Positions 1-9,200 of a stretch of 64,000 bases of DNA are shown in pieces. This DNA is from Caulobacter sp031457805. GTDB taxonomy: Bacteria > Pseudomonadota > Alphaproteobacteria > Caulobacterales > Caulobacteraceae. The position numbers were made by a program, and so were the translations under genes. Each line of letters starts with the position of its first letter. Position 1 is the stretch's first letter. Below the pieces are notes generated by a model. It made no database searches, was not told the DNA's origin, and saw only the letters and a program-made list of their open reading frames with translations. The DNA lies in the NCBI RefSeq assembly GCF_031457805.1, contig NZ_JAVDXI010000005.1:62001-126000 (forward strand). The letters are read 5' to 3'.

Positions 1-567
1 TTGAAGCCCGTCCTGTGCTGCGCGGCCTGTGGCGAGGTCGTGAAGGTCCGCGACATCACCCTGTCGCCCGGTCCGGGCGCGGGCCTCGAGCCAGCCCCGC
101 GCGCCCGTCACTCGCGCCGCGCCAGCCATGACGACGTCGGGGGCGAGGGCCTGCATCCGATGCTGGAGCGCGGGATCGAGGTGTTGGGCGACCGCTGGAC
201 CGCCCACGTGGTTGCACGCGCCTTCTACGGTCTGCGCCGCTTCAAGGATTTCCAGGAGGAGCTGAAGGTCGCCAGCAACATCCTGACCGACCGCCTCGAG
301 CGACTGGTCGTGCGGGGTATGCTGGAACGGGTTCGATACCAGGCAAAGCCCGAGCGCTGGGAATATCGCCTGACCAAGGAGGGGCGCGACCTCTTCCCGC
401 TGATCGCGGCGTTGATGGCGTGGGGCGATCGCTGGCTGTCAGGAAACGAGGGAGCGCCCGAAATTCTGACACATCACTGCGGTGCGCGGCTGGCGCCTGT
501 GGTGCGATGTGAGGGTTGTGGCGGCGGAGTCGATACGGGGAATACGCGACTTAGATCCTCCCCCTAG
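1..567 (+). CDS. HxlR-family winged-helix regulator, C-terminal part of a probable two-domain protein (5' truncated)
   Basis: Residues about 50-140 form an HxlR winged-helix domain: MLERGIEVLGDRWT, then the recognition/wing segment SNILTDRLERLVVRGMLERV. The frame is open from base 1. The first 30 residues (CCAACGEVV, then DITLSPGPGAG) look like the cysteine-containing tail that normally ends an HxlR domain, and a similar CGARLAPVVRCEGCGG tail closes this protein. I infer two HxlR modules in tandem with the first mostly outside the window, so the TTG at base 1 is probably not the start. HxlR proteins are usually redox- or electrophile-responsive repressors; no target is visible. The TAG stop at 565-567 lies in the loop of a repeat hairpin. 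Confidence 0.8.
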   Translation: MKPVLCCAACGEVVKVRDITLSPGPGAGLEPAPRARHSRRASHDDVGGEGLHPMLERGIEVLGDRWTAHVVARAFYGLRRFKDFQEELKVASNILTDRLERLVVRGMLERVRYQAKPERWEYRLTKEGRDLFPLIAALMAWGDRWLSGNEGAPEILTHHCGARLAPVVRCEGCGGGVDTGNTRLRSSP

Positions 568-672
568 CGGGGGAGGTGTCGCCGCAGGTGACGGAGGGGG
601 AAGTTCTGAGGCACCTGCCTCCTTCCCTCTCCGGTCGCTATGCGACCGCCTCCCCCACAGGGGGAGGATTTA
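552..672. repeat. Intergenic palindromic repeat, family A copy 1
   Basis: A CCTCCCCC-TAG-CGGGGGAGG hairpin starts the element and a related CCTCCCCCACAGGGGGAGG hairpin ends it, with GACGGAGGGGGAAGTTCTGAGG and CGGTCGCTATGCGACCG pieces between. It exactly fills the space between two convergent genes and supplies both stop codons, so it may act as a bidirectional transcription end. Related copies lie at 9283-9390, 28488-28605 and 50193-50278. Confidence 0.8.
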
Positions 673-1671
673 GAGCCATAGCCCTTCCCCGTCCGCTCCA
701 TCCCCCCAGAAGCCCGGCTTGGGCGGCATGATGCGCCCCCGCTCGACCCGCAAACCGCCCGGATGATCGGCCGCCAGCCACCAAGGCCCGTCGAGATCCG
801 CAAAGTCGCTGGCGCCCCCCAGATGCAGGGCCGGCGCAACACCCAAGGACGACGCCACCATGCAGCCCGTCATCACCTGGAAGCCTAGGGCGCGGGCCGC
901 CTTCAGCATGGCCGACGCCTCGGTCAGCCCCCCGGTCTTGTCGAGCTTGAGGTTCACCGCGCCATAGCGCCCGCTTAGGGCCGCCAGATCGTCGCCGACA
1001 TGCACGCTCTCGTCGGCGCAGACGGTGAACGGCGGGTCCCAGCCTTCCAGCGCCTGATCCTCGCCGGCGGGAAGCGGCTGCTCGACCAGCGCGATCGGCA
1101 GGTCGGCCAGCAGCGACTTCAAGTCGTTCAGAATCTCGAAGGTCCAGCCCTCGTTGGGATCGACGATGAAGCGTGCGTTCGGGGCGGCGGCCGCCACGGC
1201 GCGCAGGCGGGCGGCGGGATCGTCAGCCGACAGCTTGATCTTGATCAGCGGGGCCTCGGCGACGACTTGCGCGGCCGCGCCCATGGCTTCGGGGGTATCG
1301 AGACTGACCGTGACGGCCGTAACAAGATCGCGAGGAACGGGCAGCCCGGTGGCCTGGGCGACGCTGACGCCGGTGAGTCGGGCGCGCAGGTCCCACAGGG
1401 CCAGGTCCAGCGCATTGCGCGCCGCGCCGGGCGGCAGAGCGAAGCAGGCGGCTTCCACGTCTTCGGCCGCGAGAGCCGGCGCCAGCTGGGCCAGCACGCT
1501 CTCCACCGTCTCGCCATAACGGGCGTAGGGCACGCTCTCGCCGCGCCCGACGTGGCCATCGACCCGCGCGATCACCTCAACCACCTCGGCGGCGGTCTTG
1601 ACCCCGCGCGAGATGCGGAACGGGGCCTTCAGCGGATGCGAGACCGGGCGGGCGGAAACGGCGATCGACAT
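670..1671 (-). CDS. dgcA: Enolase-superfamily dipeptide epimerase / N-acetyl-D-glutamate racemase-like (DgcA)
   Basis: This 333-residue protein has the muconate-lactonizing-enzyme subgroup fold with its acid/base lysines in KIK (K144, K146), metal ligands D171 (IVDPNEGW), E197 (VEQPL) and D220 (CADES), and the second catalytic lysine K242 (LKLDKTGG). The family includes L-Ala-D/L-Glu epimerases used in murein peptide recycling and DgcA enzymes acting on N-acetylglutamate; sequence alone does not separate them. No dgcN-type partner is visible. A small membrane-protein gene ends 30 bases upstream on the same strand, so the two may be co-transcribed. The 3' end abuts the family A repeat. Confidence 0.85.
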   Translation of the reverse strand: MSIAVSARPVSHPLKAPFRISRGVKTAAEVVEVIARVDGHVGRGESVPYARYGETVESVLAQLAPALAAEDVEAACFALPPGAARNALDLALWDLRARLTGVSVAQATGLPVPRDLVTAVTVSLDTPEAMGAAAQVVAEAPLIKIKLSADDPAARLRAVAAAAPNARFIVDPNEGWTFEILNDLKSLLADLPIALVEQPLPAGEDQALEGWDPPFTVCADESVHVGDDLAALSGRYGAVNLKLDKTGGLTEASAMLKAARALGFQVMTGCMVASSLGVAPALHLGGASDFADLDGPWWLAADHPGGLRVERGRIMPPKPGFWGDGADGEGLWL

Positions 1672-1701
1672 GACCGCAGGGATGGCGCCGTTTGCGGGCC
1701 T

Positions 1702-1917
1702 CTACCAGCCCCAGTGACGCGGGATCGGCGAGTCGGCGCGACGTTCGGCCATCACCTTCAGGGCCAGCGGCCGGTCGACAACGAACAACGCCAGCCAGAC
1801 CAGCAGCACGCCGGCGTAGTGAACCGCGCCCCACAGACCGCCCGGACGCCCCGGGCGCACGAAACGGGCGGGCCGGCGCGGCGCGGCGAACGGCTGGGTC
1901 ATGGCGAAGTCGGTCAT
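1702..1917 (-). CDS. Small single-pass membrane protein, function unknown
   Basis: The predicted 71-residue protein begins MTDFAMTQPF, has a basic proline-rich segment (PRRPARFVRPGRPGG), one hydrophobic helix (AVHYAGVLLVWLALFVV) and ends HWGW. I chose the ATG at 1917 because GAGGGA sits eight bases upstream; ATG codons at 1932 and further out lack such a site. The N-in, positively charged flank suggests a small inner-membrane protein. I do not recognise the family. It lies directly upstream of the epimerase gene and divergent from the gene at 2033. Confidence 0.6.
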   Translation of the reverse strand: MTDFAMTQPFAAPRRPARFVRPGRPGGLWGAVHYAGVLLVWLALFVVDRPLALKVMAERRADSPIPRHWGW

Positions 1918-2032
1918 GTCGTCGTCCCTCATCTGATGAAGACGACCTTGGCCGGGACATGCGCCAGATTCGGACGTATTGAACTTCCGGCCGGACGCCC
2001 GCATTTCACGGGCAAGGATTCACGAGGACCTC

Positions 2033-2341
2033 ATGGCCAAGACCGTCAGCATCAACATTCCTCACCAGCTGGGCGCGGCCGAAGCCCGACGTCGCCTTGA
2101 AGAAGGCCTGTCGCAGCTGGCCGGTCAGATCCCCGGCGGCGACGCGGCGCGATTCACCCAGAGCTGGGCGGGCGACGTGCTGAACTTCTCGGCCGTGGCC
2201 ATGGGTCAGACCATCACCGGCGTGGTGCAGGTGCTGGACGACCACGCGCGCCTCGACCTCTCGCTGCCCGGCTTGCTGGGCATGGCCGCCGGCAAGATCA
2301 AGGACGAGCTAAGCCGCCGCGGTCAGCTGCTGCTGAAGTAA
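2033..2341 (+). CDS. Polyhydroxyalkanoic acid system family protein (putative)
   Basis: The protein has 102 residues starting MAKTVSINIPHQLG, with GAGG upstream of the ATG. The pattern of an N-terminal INIPHQLGAAEARRRLE helix, a central amphipathic sheet (LNFSAVAMGQTITGVVQV) and a C-terminal basic LLLK resembles the PHA_gran_rgn family (PF09650), small proteins annotated as part of the polyhydroxyalkanoate system. Their mechanism is not settled and no PHA synthase or phasin gene is in this window, so the role is inferred from family resemblance only. Confidence 0.6.
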   Translation: MAKTVSINIPHQLGAAEARRRLEEGLSQLAGQIPGGDAARFTQSWAGDVLNFSAVAMGQTITGVVQVLDDHARLDLSLPGLLGMAAGKIKDELSRRGQLLLK

Positions 2342-2348
2342 GACGTTC

Positions 2349-2759
2349 CTAGAGCCGACGCGGATCGAAGTCGTGGCGGCCCAGGCTCTCGAAGCGGCCT
2401 TCCTCGGCCTTGTTGATGTACTGCGCAGCGACCAGCCAGCTCTTCACGGGGCGCAGGGTCGCCAGGCAGCCCACCAGGAAGGCCGGGAAGACCGTGACCA
2501 GATGCACCCACATCGGCGGGCGATAGACGACCTCGACCCAGGCGAAAACGGCGGTCACCAGGATGCCGACGCCGCTCATCACGAAAAAGGCCGGACCGTC
2601 AGCCGGATCGGCGAAGCCGTAGTCGAGCCCGCAGCGATCGCAGGCCGGCGCCAGCTTGAGGAAGCCTTGGAAGAGCTTGCCCTCACCGCAGCGGGGGCAG
2701 CAGCATTTCAGACCCGCCCGGATGGGGCTCGGAGCATTGGGATAGGCGGCGTCGGCCAT
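2349..2759 (-). CDS. DUF983 family membrane protein with zinc-ribbon-like cysteines
   Basis: The 136-residue product starts with CCCPRCGEGKLFQGFL and ACDRCGLDYGF, two CxxC pairs that may form a zinc ribbon, then has two hydrophobic helices (AFFVMSGVGILVTAVFAWV and LVTVFPAFLVGCLATL). This is the DUF983 layout. Members are common in alphaproteobacteria, often near cytochrome oxidase genes, but no such genes are here and the function is unknown. The gene converges on the PHA-system gene and is divergent from the MocR gene, sharing the 67-base region that holds the palindrome at 2791-2816. Confidence 0.8.
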   Translation of the reverse strand: MADAAYPNAPSPIRAGLKCCCPRCGEGKLFQGFLKLAPACDRCGLDYGFADPADGPAFFVMSGVGILVTAVFAWVEVVYRPPMWVHLVTVFPAFLVGCLATLRPVKSWLVAAQYINKAEEGRFESLGRHDFDPRRL

Positions 2760-2790
2760 CGAAAGCCCTTCCTACAATCGCGCGATTGAT

Positions 2791-2816
2791 CCATACATTC
2801 TGCATTCAATGTATGG
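2791..2816. promoter_or_regulatory. Perfect 9-bp inverted repeat, probable MocR operator
   Basis: CCATACATT (2791-2799) and AATGTATGG (2808-2816) are perfect reverse complements around an 8-base spacer. The site lies in the short divergent region between the DUF983 and MocR genes and covers an upstream ATG (2809) that would otherwise extend the regulator. Position and symmetry fit autoregulation by the adjacent regulator; this is inference. Confidence 0.65.
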
Positions 2817-2826
2817 AAATACCGTT

Positions 2827-4173
2827 ATGCCCGCAACTAAGGGATCGCCGAATGTCGCCGCTGGCTGGCTGTCGCGGGTAGCCGCGCTGGAAGGGCCGAC
2901 CTACCGCCGGATCGCCCTGGCGCTCGAGGCGGCGGTCGCCGAGGGTGAACTGCAGGCGGGCGACCAGATCCCCGCCCAGCGCGAGGTCGCGCGCCTGGTC
3001 GGCGTGGATTTCACCACCGTCACTCGCGCCTATGGCCTAGCCCGCGAGCGCGGCCTGATCGAGGGAACAGCCGGACGCGGAACGTTTATCCGCCCACGGA
3101 GCAATGAGGACGAGACGGGCCTCGTCGATCTGTCGATGAACCTCCCGCCGCCCCCGCAGGGCGTGAACCTCGCCAGCCTGTTGCGCGAGACGACCAGCGC
3201 AATCCTCGCCCGCACCGATCCAGCCGCCTTGATGGCTTATCATCCCGGCGCGGGCTCGCTGGCTCAACGCGCGGCGGGCGCGGCCTGGATGGCGCCGACC
3301 GTGGGCGAGGTTGATCCGGCGCGCGTCGTGGTCACAGGCGGCGCCCAGACCGCGCTCACCGCTCTGATCGACCACCTGACCGTGCCCGGCGACACCATCC
3401 TGGTCGAGACCTTCACCTATCCGGGCCTGCTGGCGACCGCATCGCGCCGAGGGCTGAACTTCGTCGGCTGCCCGATGGACGCTGAGGGCCTGGAGCCCGA
3501 GGCCTTGGCCAGGCTGGTCGCGGTCCATCGGCCGCGCCTGATCTGCTGCACGCCGACCTTCCAGAACCCGACGGCCGCCACCATGAGTCAGGCCCGCCGC
3601 GTCGCTGTTGTCGAGACCGCCCGCGCCGCCGGCGCGCTCATCGTCGAGGATGACGCCTACGGCCTCCTGCCGGCCACGCCCCTCCCCGCTCTGGCGGCGC
3701 TGTGGCCCGAGGGTGTCTTTCATGTGACGACCACCGCCAAGACGCTCTCGCCCGGCCTTCGGCTGGCCTATGTCGTGACACCGCCGGGACGCGCCGAGGC
3801 GCTTGCAGCCACGCTGCACGCTATCGCCCAGATGCCCGCGCCGCTGATGGCGGGGACCGTCACGCAGTGGATCCGCGAGGGCGTGGCGGCCAAGGTGCTG
3901 GCGGGGGTCCGGTCTGAAGCGGTCGCCCGCCGGGCGCTGGCGGCGGAGCTTTTGCCTGGCGCAATAGGCGGCGTCGAAAGCCTGCACGTCTGGCTGCCGG
4001 ACGCAACGGCGACCTTGGCGGCGCGCGAGCGCGGCTTGGCGCTGGTCGGCGCGAGCGCCTTCAAAGCCCCCGGCGCCTCTGGCGAGGGACTACGAATCTC
4101 GCTGGGCGCCGCGAGCAAACAAACGACGCTGGCGCGGGGCCTACGGGAGTTGGCCTTGTTGAGTCCCCTTTAG
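2827..4173 (+). CDS. MocR-type regulator: GntR DNA-binding domain fused to class I aminotransferase-like domain
   Basis: Residues 15-85 form a GntR winged helix (EGELQAGDQIPAQREVARL, then TTVTRAYGLARERGLI). The remainder is a fold-type I aminotransferase domain with the PLP lysine in VTTTAKTLSPGLRLAYV and the aspartate of IVEDDAYG. Length, about 448 residues, is normal for MocR proteins, which use PLP as a sensor and often control vitamin B6, GABA or amino acid genes. I prefer the ATG at 2827 because the ATG at 2809 lies inside the palindrome; neither has a strong ribosome site, so a leaderless message is possible. Its target is probably its own promoter plus the divergent gene. Confidence 0.85.
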   Translation: MPATKGSPNVAAGWLSRVAALEGPTYRRIALALEAAVAEGELQAGDQIPAQREVARLVGVDFTTVTRAYGLARERGLIEGTAGRGTFIRPRSNEDETGLVDLSMNLPPPPQGVNLASLLRETTSAILARTDPAALMAYHPGAGSLAQRAAGAAWMAPTVGEVDPARVVVTGGAQTALTALIDHLTVPGDTILVETFTYPGLLATASRRGLNFVGCPMDAEGLEPEALARLVAVHRPRLICCTPTFQNPTAATMSQARRVAVVETARAAGALIVEDDAYGLLPATPLPALAALWPEGVFHVTTTAKTLSPGLRLAYVVTPPGRAEALAATLHAIAQMPAPLMAGTVTQWIREGVAAKVLAGVRSEAVARRALAAELLPGAIGGVESLHVWLPDATATLAARERGLALVGASAFKAPGASGEGLRISLGAASKQTTLARGLRELALLSPL

Positions 4174-4370
4174 AACGCGTCGTCGTCGTCGGCTTCAGCC
4201 TCGTCCGCCTCGCCGCCCATGGCGTTCTCGAGGCTGTCGATTATGTCGTCCATCTGGTCCGGGGTGATCGAGACGTACAGCGACTCCCCGCCGATGGCCG
4301 AGACCAGCAGGCGGTAGCCGTCCTCGGTCTCCTGCAGGCTGAACGATTGGAGCGGCAGGAGCTTGGCCAT
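4170..4370 (-). CDS. Small acidic conserved hypothetical protein
   Basis: The 66-residue protein begins MAKLLPLQSFSLQETEDGYR and ends in a strongly acidic tail (EADEAEADDDDAF). The ATG at 4370 has AAGGA six bases upstream; the frame extends eleven codons further without a better site. A small beta-rich body (GYRLLVSAIGGESLYVSIT) precedes the helix DQMDDIIDSLENAM. I do not recognise a function. Its stop codon overlaps that of the convergent MocR gene by four bases. Confidence 0.6.
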   Translation of the reverse strand: MAKLLPLQSFSLQETEDGYRLLVSAIGGESLYVSITPDQMDDIIDSLENAMGGEADEAEADDDDAF

Positions 4371-4420
4371 GGGGGATCCTTCCCGAGAGAGCGAGGCGCT
4401 CATCTAGGGAAGCACAGGCC

Positions 4421-5053
4421 TTACTTCAACGCGCCTTTGCGCAGCATGGCCACGTGCGTGGCGATCAGTTGCTCGCGCTCGACCCAGGGAAACTCCGAAC
4501 GGGCGATCAGCAGTGACACCAGGCCGTGCAGACCCGCCCACAGCGACTGGGTGGCCGCTTCCGGATCGTCCGAGACGGTTTCGCCGCGGGCGTGGAACTC
4601 CCCGACCATCTGGGCGAACACCGCGAAGACCTCCTTGCCGGCGATCATCGGGCGCCCGCCGGTCTTTTCCAGGAACGAGCCGTCGACGCTCTTCTCCAGC
4701 ATGAAGGCCACCCGGTAGGCGTCGGGATGGTCCAGCCCAAAGTCGATATAGACCCGCAGGCACCGCTCGAAGTTCTCGGCCGTCGGAACGTAGTCGACAC
4801 GCGCCGCCTCCATCCGCTCCCCCAGAATGGCGAACGCCCGGACGCAGAGTTCGGCCGCGATATCGTCCTTGGTGGCGAAATAGGCGTAGAGCGCCGGCTG
4901 CGAGATGCCCGCGATCTCGGCGATCTGACGCGTCGAGACCGCCTGTACGCCCTTCTGGATGAACAGGGTCAGGGCGGCGTCGAGGATCTCTTCGCGACGC
5001 TCGCCCCCATGTCCCTTGGGCTTCCGGGGCGAACGGGTCTTCGGCGACTTCAT
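4421..5053 (-). CDS. TetR/AcrR-family repressor of the divergent RND efflux genes
   Basis: The 210-residue protein has a basic N-terminus (KSPKTRSPRKPKGH), then a TetR helix-turn-helix (VSTRQIAEIAGISQPALYAY) at about 38-60 and an all-helical ligand domain. AGGAC precedes the ATG at 5053. It is divergent from the membrane-fusion-protein gene, with 88 bases between the starts containing overlapping inverted repeats. This is the usual arrangement of a drug-responsive local repressor; the ligand cannot be deduced. Confidence 0.9.
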   Translation of the reverse strand: MKSPKTRSPRKPKGHGGERREEILDAALTLFIQKGVQAVSTRQIAEIAGISQPALYAYFATKDDIAAELCVRAFAILGERMEAARVDYVPTAENFERCLRVYIDFGLDHPDAYRVAFMLEKSVDGSFLEKTGGRPMIAGKEVFAVFAQMVGEFHARGETVSDDPEAATQSLWAGLHGLVSLLIARSEFPWVEREQLIATHVAMLRKGALK

Positions 5054-5082
5054 TCCGACGTCCTAGGCTTCGTCACATCAGC

Positions 5083-5129
5083 TTGACAAGACGATGTTAT
5101 CAATCACTGATAACTTATCGCTGATTGAT
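5083..5129 (+). promoter_or_regulatory. Probable efflux promoter with overlapping TetR operator repeats
   Basis: TTGACA (5083-5088) could be the -35 element. Downstream GTTATC (5096-5101) pairs with GATAAC (5109-5114), and ATCAATCA (5099-5106) pairs with TGATTGAT (5122-5129). The overlapping repeats would cover the -10 region of the efflux genes, as expected for TetR repression. No footprint data are available. Confidence 0.6.
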
Positions 5130-5141
5130 TTGGAACAGCTT

Positions 5142-6206
5142 ATGTGGCGGACCCCGCTCCCTCCCCTGGCGGCCCTCCTCCTGGCGGCGACGTTGAGCGC
5201 CTGTGGCGGCAAGACCGAAACCGATGCGCCGGCTCCGCCGACGCCGGTCGAGGCCGCTCGCGTCGCCGCCCCTGACGCCGCCGGCGTCGTGGCTGGCGCG
5301 GGGACGCTGGAGCGCCGTCGCGAGATGGCGCTGTCGTTCCGGATCCCCGGCGTGCTGACGACCATGAAGATCGAGGCCGGCGACAGTGTCCGGGCTGGCC
5401 AACTCATCGCCGCCATCGACCCCGCCGGCGTCGACGCCCGCCAGCAACAGACCCAGGCCGATCTTGAGCGCGTGCGCCGCGACCTGGAGCGGGACAAGAT
5501 CCTGTTCGAAAAGGGCTATGTCAGCCGTCAGCGTATCGATGACCGGACCAGCACGCTGAAGTCGGCTCAGGCCGCCTATGACGCCGCCCGCTTCGACCGG
5601 CGCTGGGCCAATCTGGTTTCGCCAGTCTCGGGCGTGGTTCTGGAGCGCCGCGTCCAGGCGGGCGAGGTGGTCGGCGCCGGCCAGGTCGTGGCGCGGGTCG
5701 CCGACCTGACCAGCCCGCTCGTCCTGCGCCTGCCTCTGGCCGCTCGAGACGCGGCCCGCATCCGGGTCGGTGATCCCGCTACGGTCAAGGTCGATGAGAT
5801 CGGCGAAACGGCCCTGAACGGTCGCGTCACCCGCGTGGGCGAGGCCGCCGACACCCGCACCGGCGCGATCCTGGTCGAGATCGAGCTTTCCGCGCCGCCC
5901 TCGACCTTGCGCAGCGGCCAAGTCGCTCACGCCACGCTCAACGTCCGCGCCGCGCCCAGCGTCGCCACCGCCTATGCCCGTGTGCCCGCCGAAGCGGTGC
6001 TGGAGGCCAACGGCCAACGCGCTTTCGTCTTCCGCGTCAACGGCGGCAAGGCCCGGCGCACAGCCGTCGGCTTTGGCGGCTTTGACGGTGACGACGCCCT
6101 GGTTTCGGGCCTGCCGAACGGCGCTCAGGTGATCACCGCCGGCGCCGGCTTCGTCTCCGATGGCGAGAGCGTGGCCGTCGTCGATCCCACCCAGCTCGGA
6201 CGCTAG
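5142..6206 (+). CDS. RND efflux periplasmic adaptor (membrane fusion protein), lipoprotein
   Basis: The predicted 354-residue product starts MWRTPLPPLAALLLAATLSAC, a lipoprotein signal with lipobox LSAC and acylated Cys21. The in-frame ATG at 5094 would put 16 extra residues before the signal and lies in the operator, so 5142 is preferred. A HlyD-type body follows: lipoyl half (GVLTTMKIEAGDSVRAGQLI), an alpha-helical hairpin (ARQQQTQADLERVRRDLERD), second lipoyl half (GVVLERRVQAGEVVGAGQVV) and the membrane-proximal beta domain. The permease gene begins three bases after its stop. No outer-membrane channel gene is adjacent, so it probably shares a TolC-like channel encoded elsewhere. Confidence 0.92.
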   Translation: MWRTPLPPLAALLLAATLSACGGKTETDAPAPPTPVEAARVAAPDAAGVVAGAGTLERRREMALSFRIPGVLTTMKIEAGDSVRAGQLIAAIDPAGVDARQQQTQADLERVRRDLERDKILFEKGYVSRQRIDDRTSTLKSAQAAYDAARFDRRWANLVSPVSGVVLERRVQAGEVVGAGQVVARVADLTSPLVLRLPLAARDAARIRVGDPATVKVDEIGETALNGRVTRVGEAADTRTGAILVEIELSAPPSTLRSGQVAHATLNVRAAPSVATAYARVPAEAVLEANGQRAFVFRVNGGKARRTAVGFGGFDGDDALVSGLPNGAQVITAGAGFVSDGESVAVVDPTQLGR

Positions 6207-6209
6207 ACC

Positions 6210-9200
6210 GTGAAGTTCGACCTCTCGACCTTCGCGGTCCGTCGCTGGCAGTTCACGCTGGTGGCCTTTGGCCTGCTGGTGATGCTGGGCATCAACGCCT
6301 TCACCAGCATTCCGCGCTCGGAAGACCCGCACTTCCCGATCCCGATTGTCGTCGTCCGCGCCGTGCTGCCGGGCGCCGAGCCCTCGGAGATGGAGCAACT
6401 GGTCGTCGATCCGATCGAGGACGCGGTCGACGGCCTCGACAACATCGACAAGGTGGAGTCGGTCAGCCTGGACGGCGCGGCGGTCGTCTCGGTGCACTTC
6501 ACCTGGGATGTCGATCCTGAGCGTAAATACGACCAGGTCGTCCGCGAGGTGAACGCCATCCGAGGCAATCTGCCCGCCGGTCTGGCCCGCCTCGACATCC
6601 AGCGCGCCCGCACCACCGAAGTGTCGGTCGTGCAGGTGGCCCTGACCAGCGACACCCTGCCCATGCGCCGTCTGGAGAAGGTGGCGGATCGCCTGCGCGA
6701 GCGGCTGGACCGGGTGCCCGGCGTGCGGGAGGCCCAGTACTGGGGCGCGCCACCGTCGGACGTTCAGGTGACGCTGGACCTGGCCCGGTTGTCGGCCCTG
6801 AAGCTGCCCGCGACCGCCGTGACCGACGCCCTGCGCGCGGCCGGCGCCGAGGCGCCGATCGGCGCGGTGCAAGCGGGCGAGCGGCGCTTCAACGTCAAGT
6901 CCGGCGGCGCCTTCCGTGACCTGAAGACTATCGCCGACACCCCCGTGCGATCGATCGGCGGCAAGGTCGTGCGCGTCTCCGACGTCGCCACCATCGGCTG
7001 GGCGCAGCAGGAGCCGACCCATGTCACCCGCTTCAACGGCAAGCGGGCCGTCTTCGTGACCGTCAAGCAGAAGGACGGCCAGGACGTCGCCAAGATCACT
7101 CAGGAGGTGCGCAAGGTCCTGGACGAGTACGAGCGCGCCCTCCCCGCCGGGGTGAAGCTGGAACGCGCCTTCTTCCAGGCCGAGAACGTCAAGCATCGCC
7201 TGAAGAACCTGTTCCGCGACTTTGGCATCGCGCTCGTCCTGGTGCTGATCACCCTGCTGCCGCTGGGCCCCCGCGCCGGCGTGGTGGTGATGGTCTCGAT
7301 TCCGCTCAGCCTGCTGATCGGCCTGTCGCTGCTGCAGGCGTTCGGCTTCACCCTGAACCAGCTGTCGATCGCCGGCTTCGTGCTGGCGCTGGGTCTTCTG
7401 GTCGACGACAGCATCGTGATCACCGAGAACATCGCCCGCCGGATCCGCGAGGGCGAGGAACGGACCGAAGCGGCCGTCAACGGCGCGCGGCAGATCGGCC
7501 TGGCGGTCGTGGGCTGCACGGCCACCCTGATGCTGGCCTTCCTGCCGCTGATGGCCCTGCCGGCCGGCTCGGGCGCCTATATCAAGTCGCTGCCGGTGAC
7601 GGTGCTGTGCACGGTCGGCGCCTCGCTGCTGGTGTCGCTCACCATCATTCCATTCCTGGCCAGCCGCATCCTCGACAAGCACTCGGATCCCGAAGGCAAC
7701 GCGATCCTGCGGGCGGTGAACGGCGGCATCCAGCGCTTCTATCGCCCGGTCCTGCACGCCTCGCTGGCGCGCCCCTGGCTGGCCCTGGCCCTGATGCTGG
7801 CCCTGTGCGCCACCACGGTCCCGCTGGTGAAACTGATCGGCAGCTCGCTGTTTCCGCCCGCTGAGACGCCGCAGTTCCTGATCCGCATCGAGACTCCCGA
7901 CGGCGCCTCTCTGGCCCGTACCGACCAGGCCCTGCGCTTCGTCGACGCGCGTCTGGCCACGGAGCCCGAGATCCTCTGGCGCGCCAGCAATCTGGGCCGG
8001 GGCAATCCGCAGATCTTCTACAACAAGAGCCAGCGCGAGAGCTCCAACAGCTTCGCCGAGGTCTATGCCAGCTTCGAGGCCTGGAAACCGGGCAAGAGCG
8101 ACAAGGTGCTCGACAGCCTGCGCGCCGACTTCGCCAAGTACCCCGGCGCGCGGATCACCGTGGTGGCCTTCGAGAACGGCCCGCCGATCGACGCGCCGAT
8201 CGCCATCCGCATCACCGGCCAGAACCTCGAGGTGCTGAAGGCCCTGGCCGCCCGGACCGAGGCGGCGCTGAAGGACACGCCCGGCGCGCGCGATGTCAGC
8301 AATCCGATGCGCCTGGACCGCACCGACCTCGACCTCGGCGTCGACGAGGCCAAGGCCGCCGCTCTTGGCGTACCCGCCGGCGCGGCGCGCCGCGTGACCC
8401 GCCTGGCGCTGTCAGGCGAGGAGGCGGCCCGCTTCCGCGATCCGGACGGCGACGACTATGCCGTGCGGGTGCGCCTGCCGACGGCGCAGGTCGACGGCGC
8501 CGCGCGCAATCCGCTCTCAGCCTTGAACGGCGTCTATGTGCCGACCGCCGAGGGCGAGGCCGCGCCGCTGGGCGCGATCGCCACGCCGACCTTGCGCTCG
8601 AGCCCGGCCCGCATCGACCGCTTCGACCGTGAGCGGACGGTGACGGTGACCAGCTATGTCGCCACCGGCTATCTGACCGCCAAGGTCACCGAGGACGTGG
8701 TCCAGCGCCTGGAAAAAGAAGTCCCCATGCCACCGGGCTATCGCTTGTCGCTGGGCGGCCAGGCCGAGGCGCAGTCGGAAAGCTTCGCGGGGCTCGGCGC
8801 CGCGGTGCTGGTGGCGATCTTCGGCATCCTGGCGGTGCTGGTCCTGGAGTTCCAGAAGTTCAAGACCGCCCTGGTGGTCGCCGGCATCATCCCGTTCGGC
8901 GTGTTCGGCGCGGTGCTCGCCCTGGCCCTGACCGGCAACTCGCTGTCGTTCACCGCCACCATCGGCCTGATCGCGTTGATCGGCATCGAGATTAAGAACT
9001 CGATCCTGCTGGTGGATTTCACCGAACAGCTGCGTCGCGAAGGCATGAACCTGCACGACGCTATCGAGAAAGCCGGCGAGGTCCGCTTCCTGCCCGTGCT
9101 GCTGACCAGCGTCACAGCCATCGGCGGCCTGCTGCCCCTGGCCCTGGAGCGATCGGGTCTCTACTCGCCGCTGGCCATCGCGATCATCGGCGGCCTGATC

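Noticed and set aside
5115..7757. 880-residue open frame on the minus strand
   Set aside because: It runs antisense through the adaptor and permease genes, is rich in His/Gln/Asp/Arg/Gly with no domain, and arises from codon bias in high-GC DNA.
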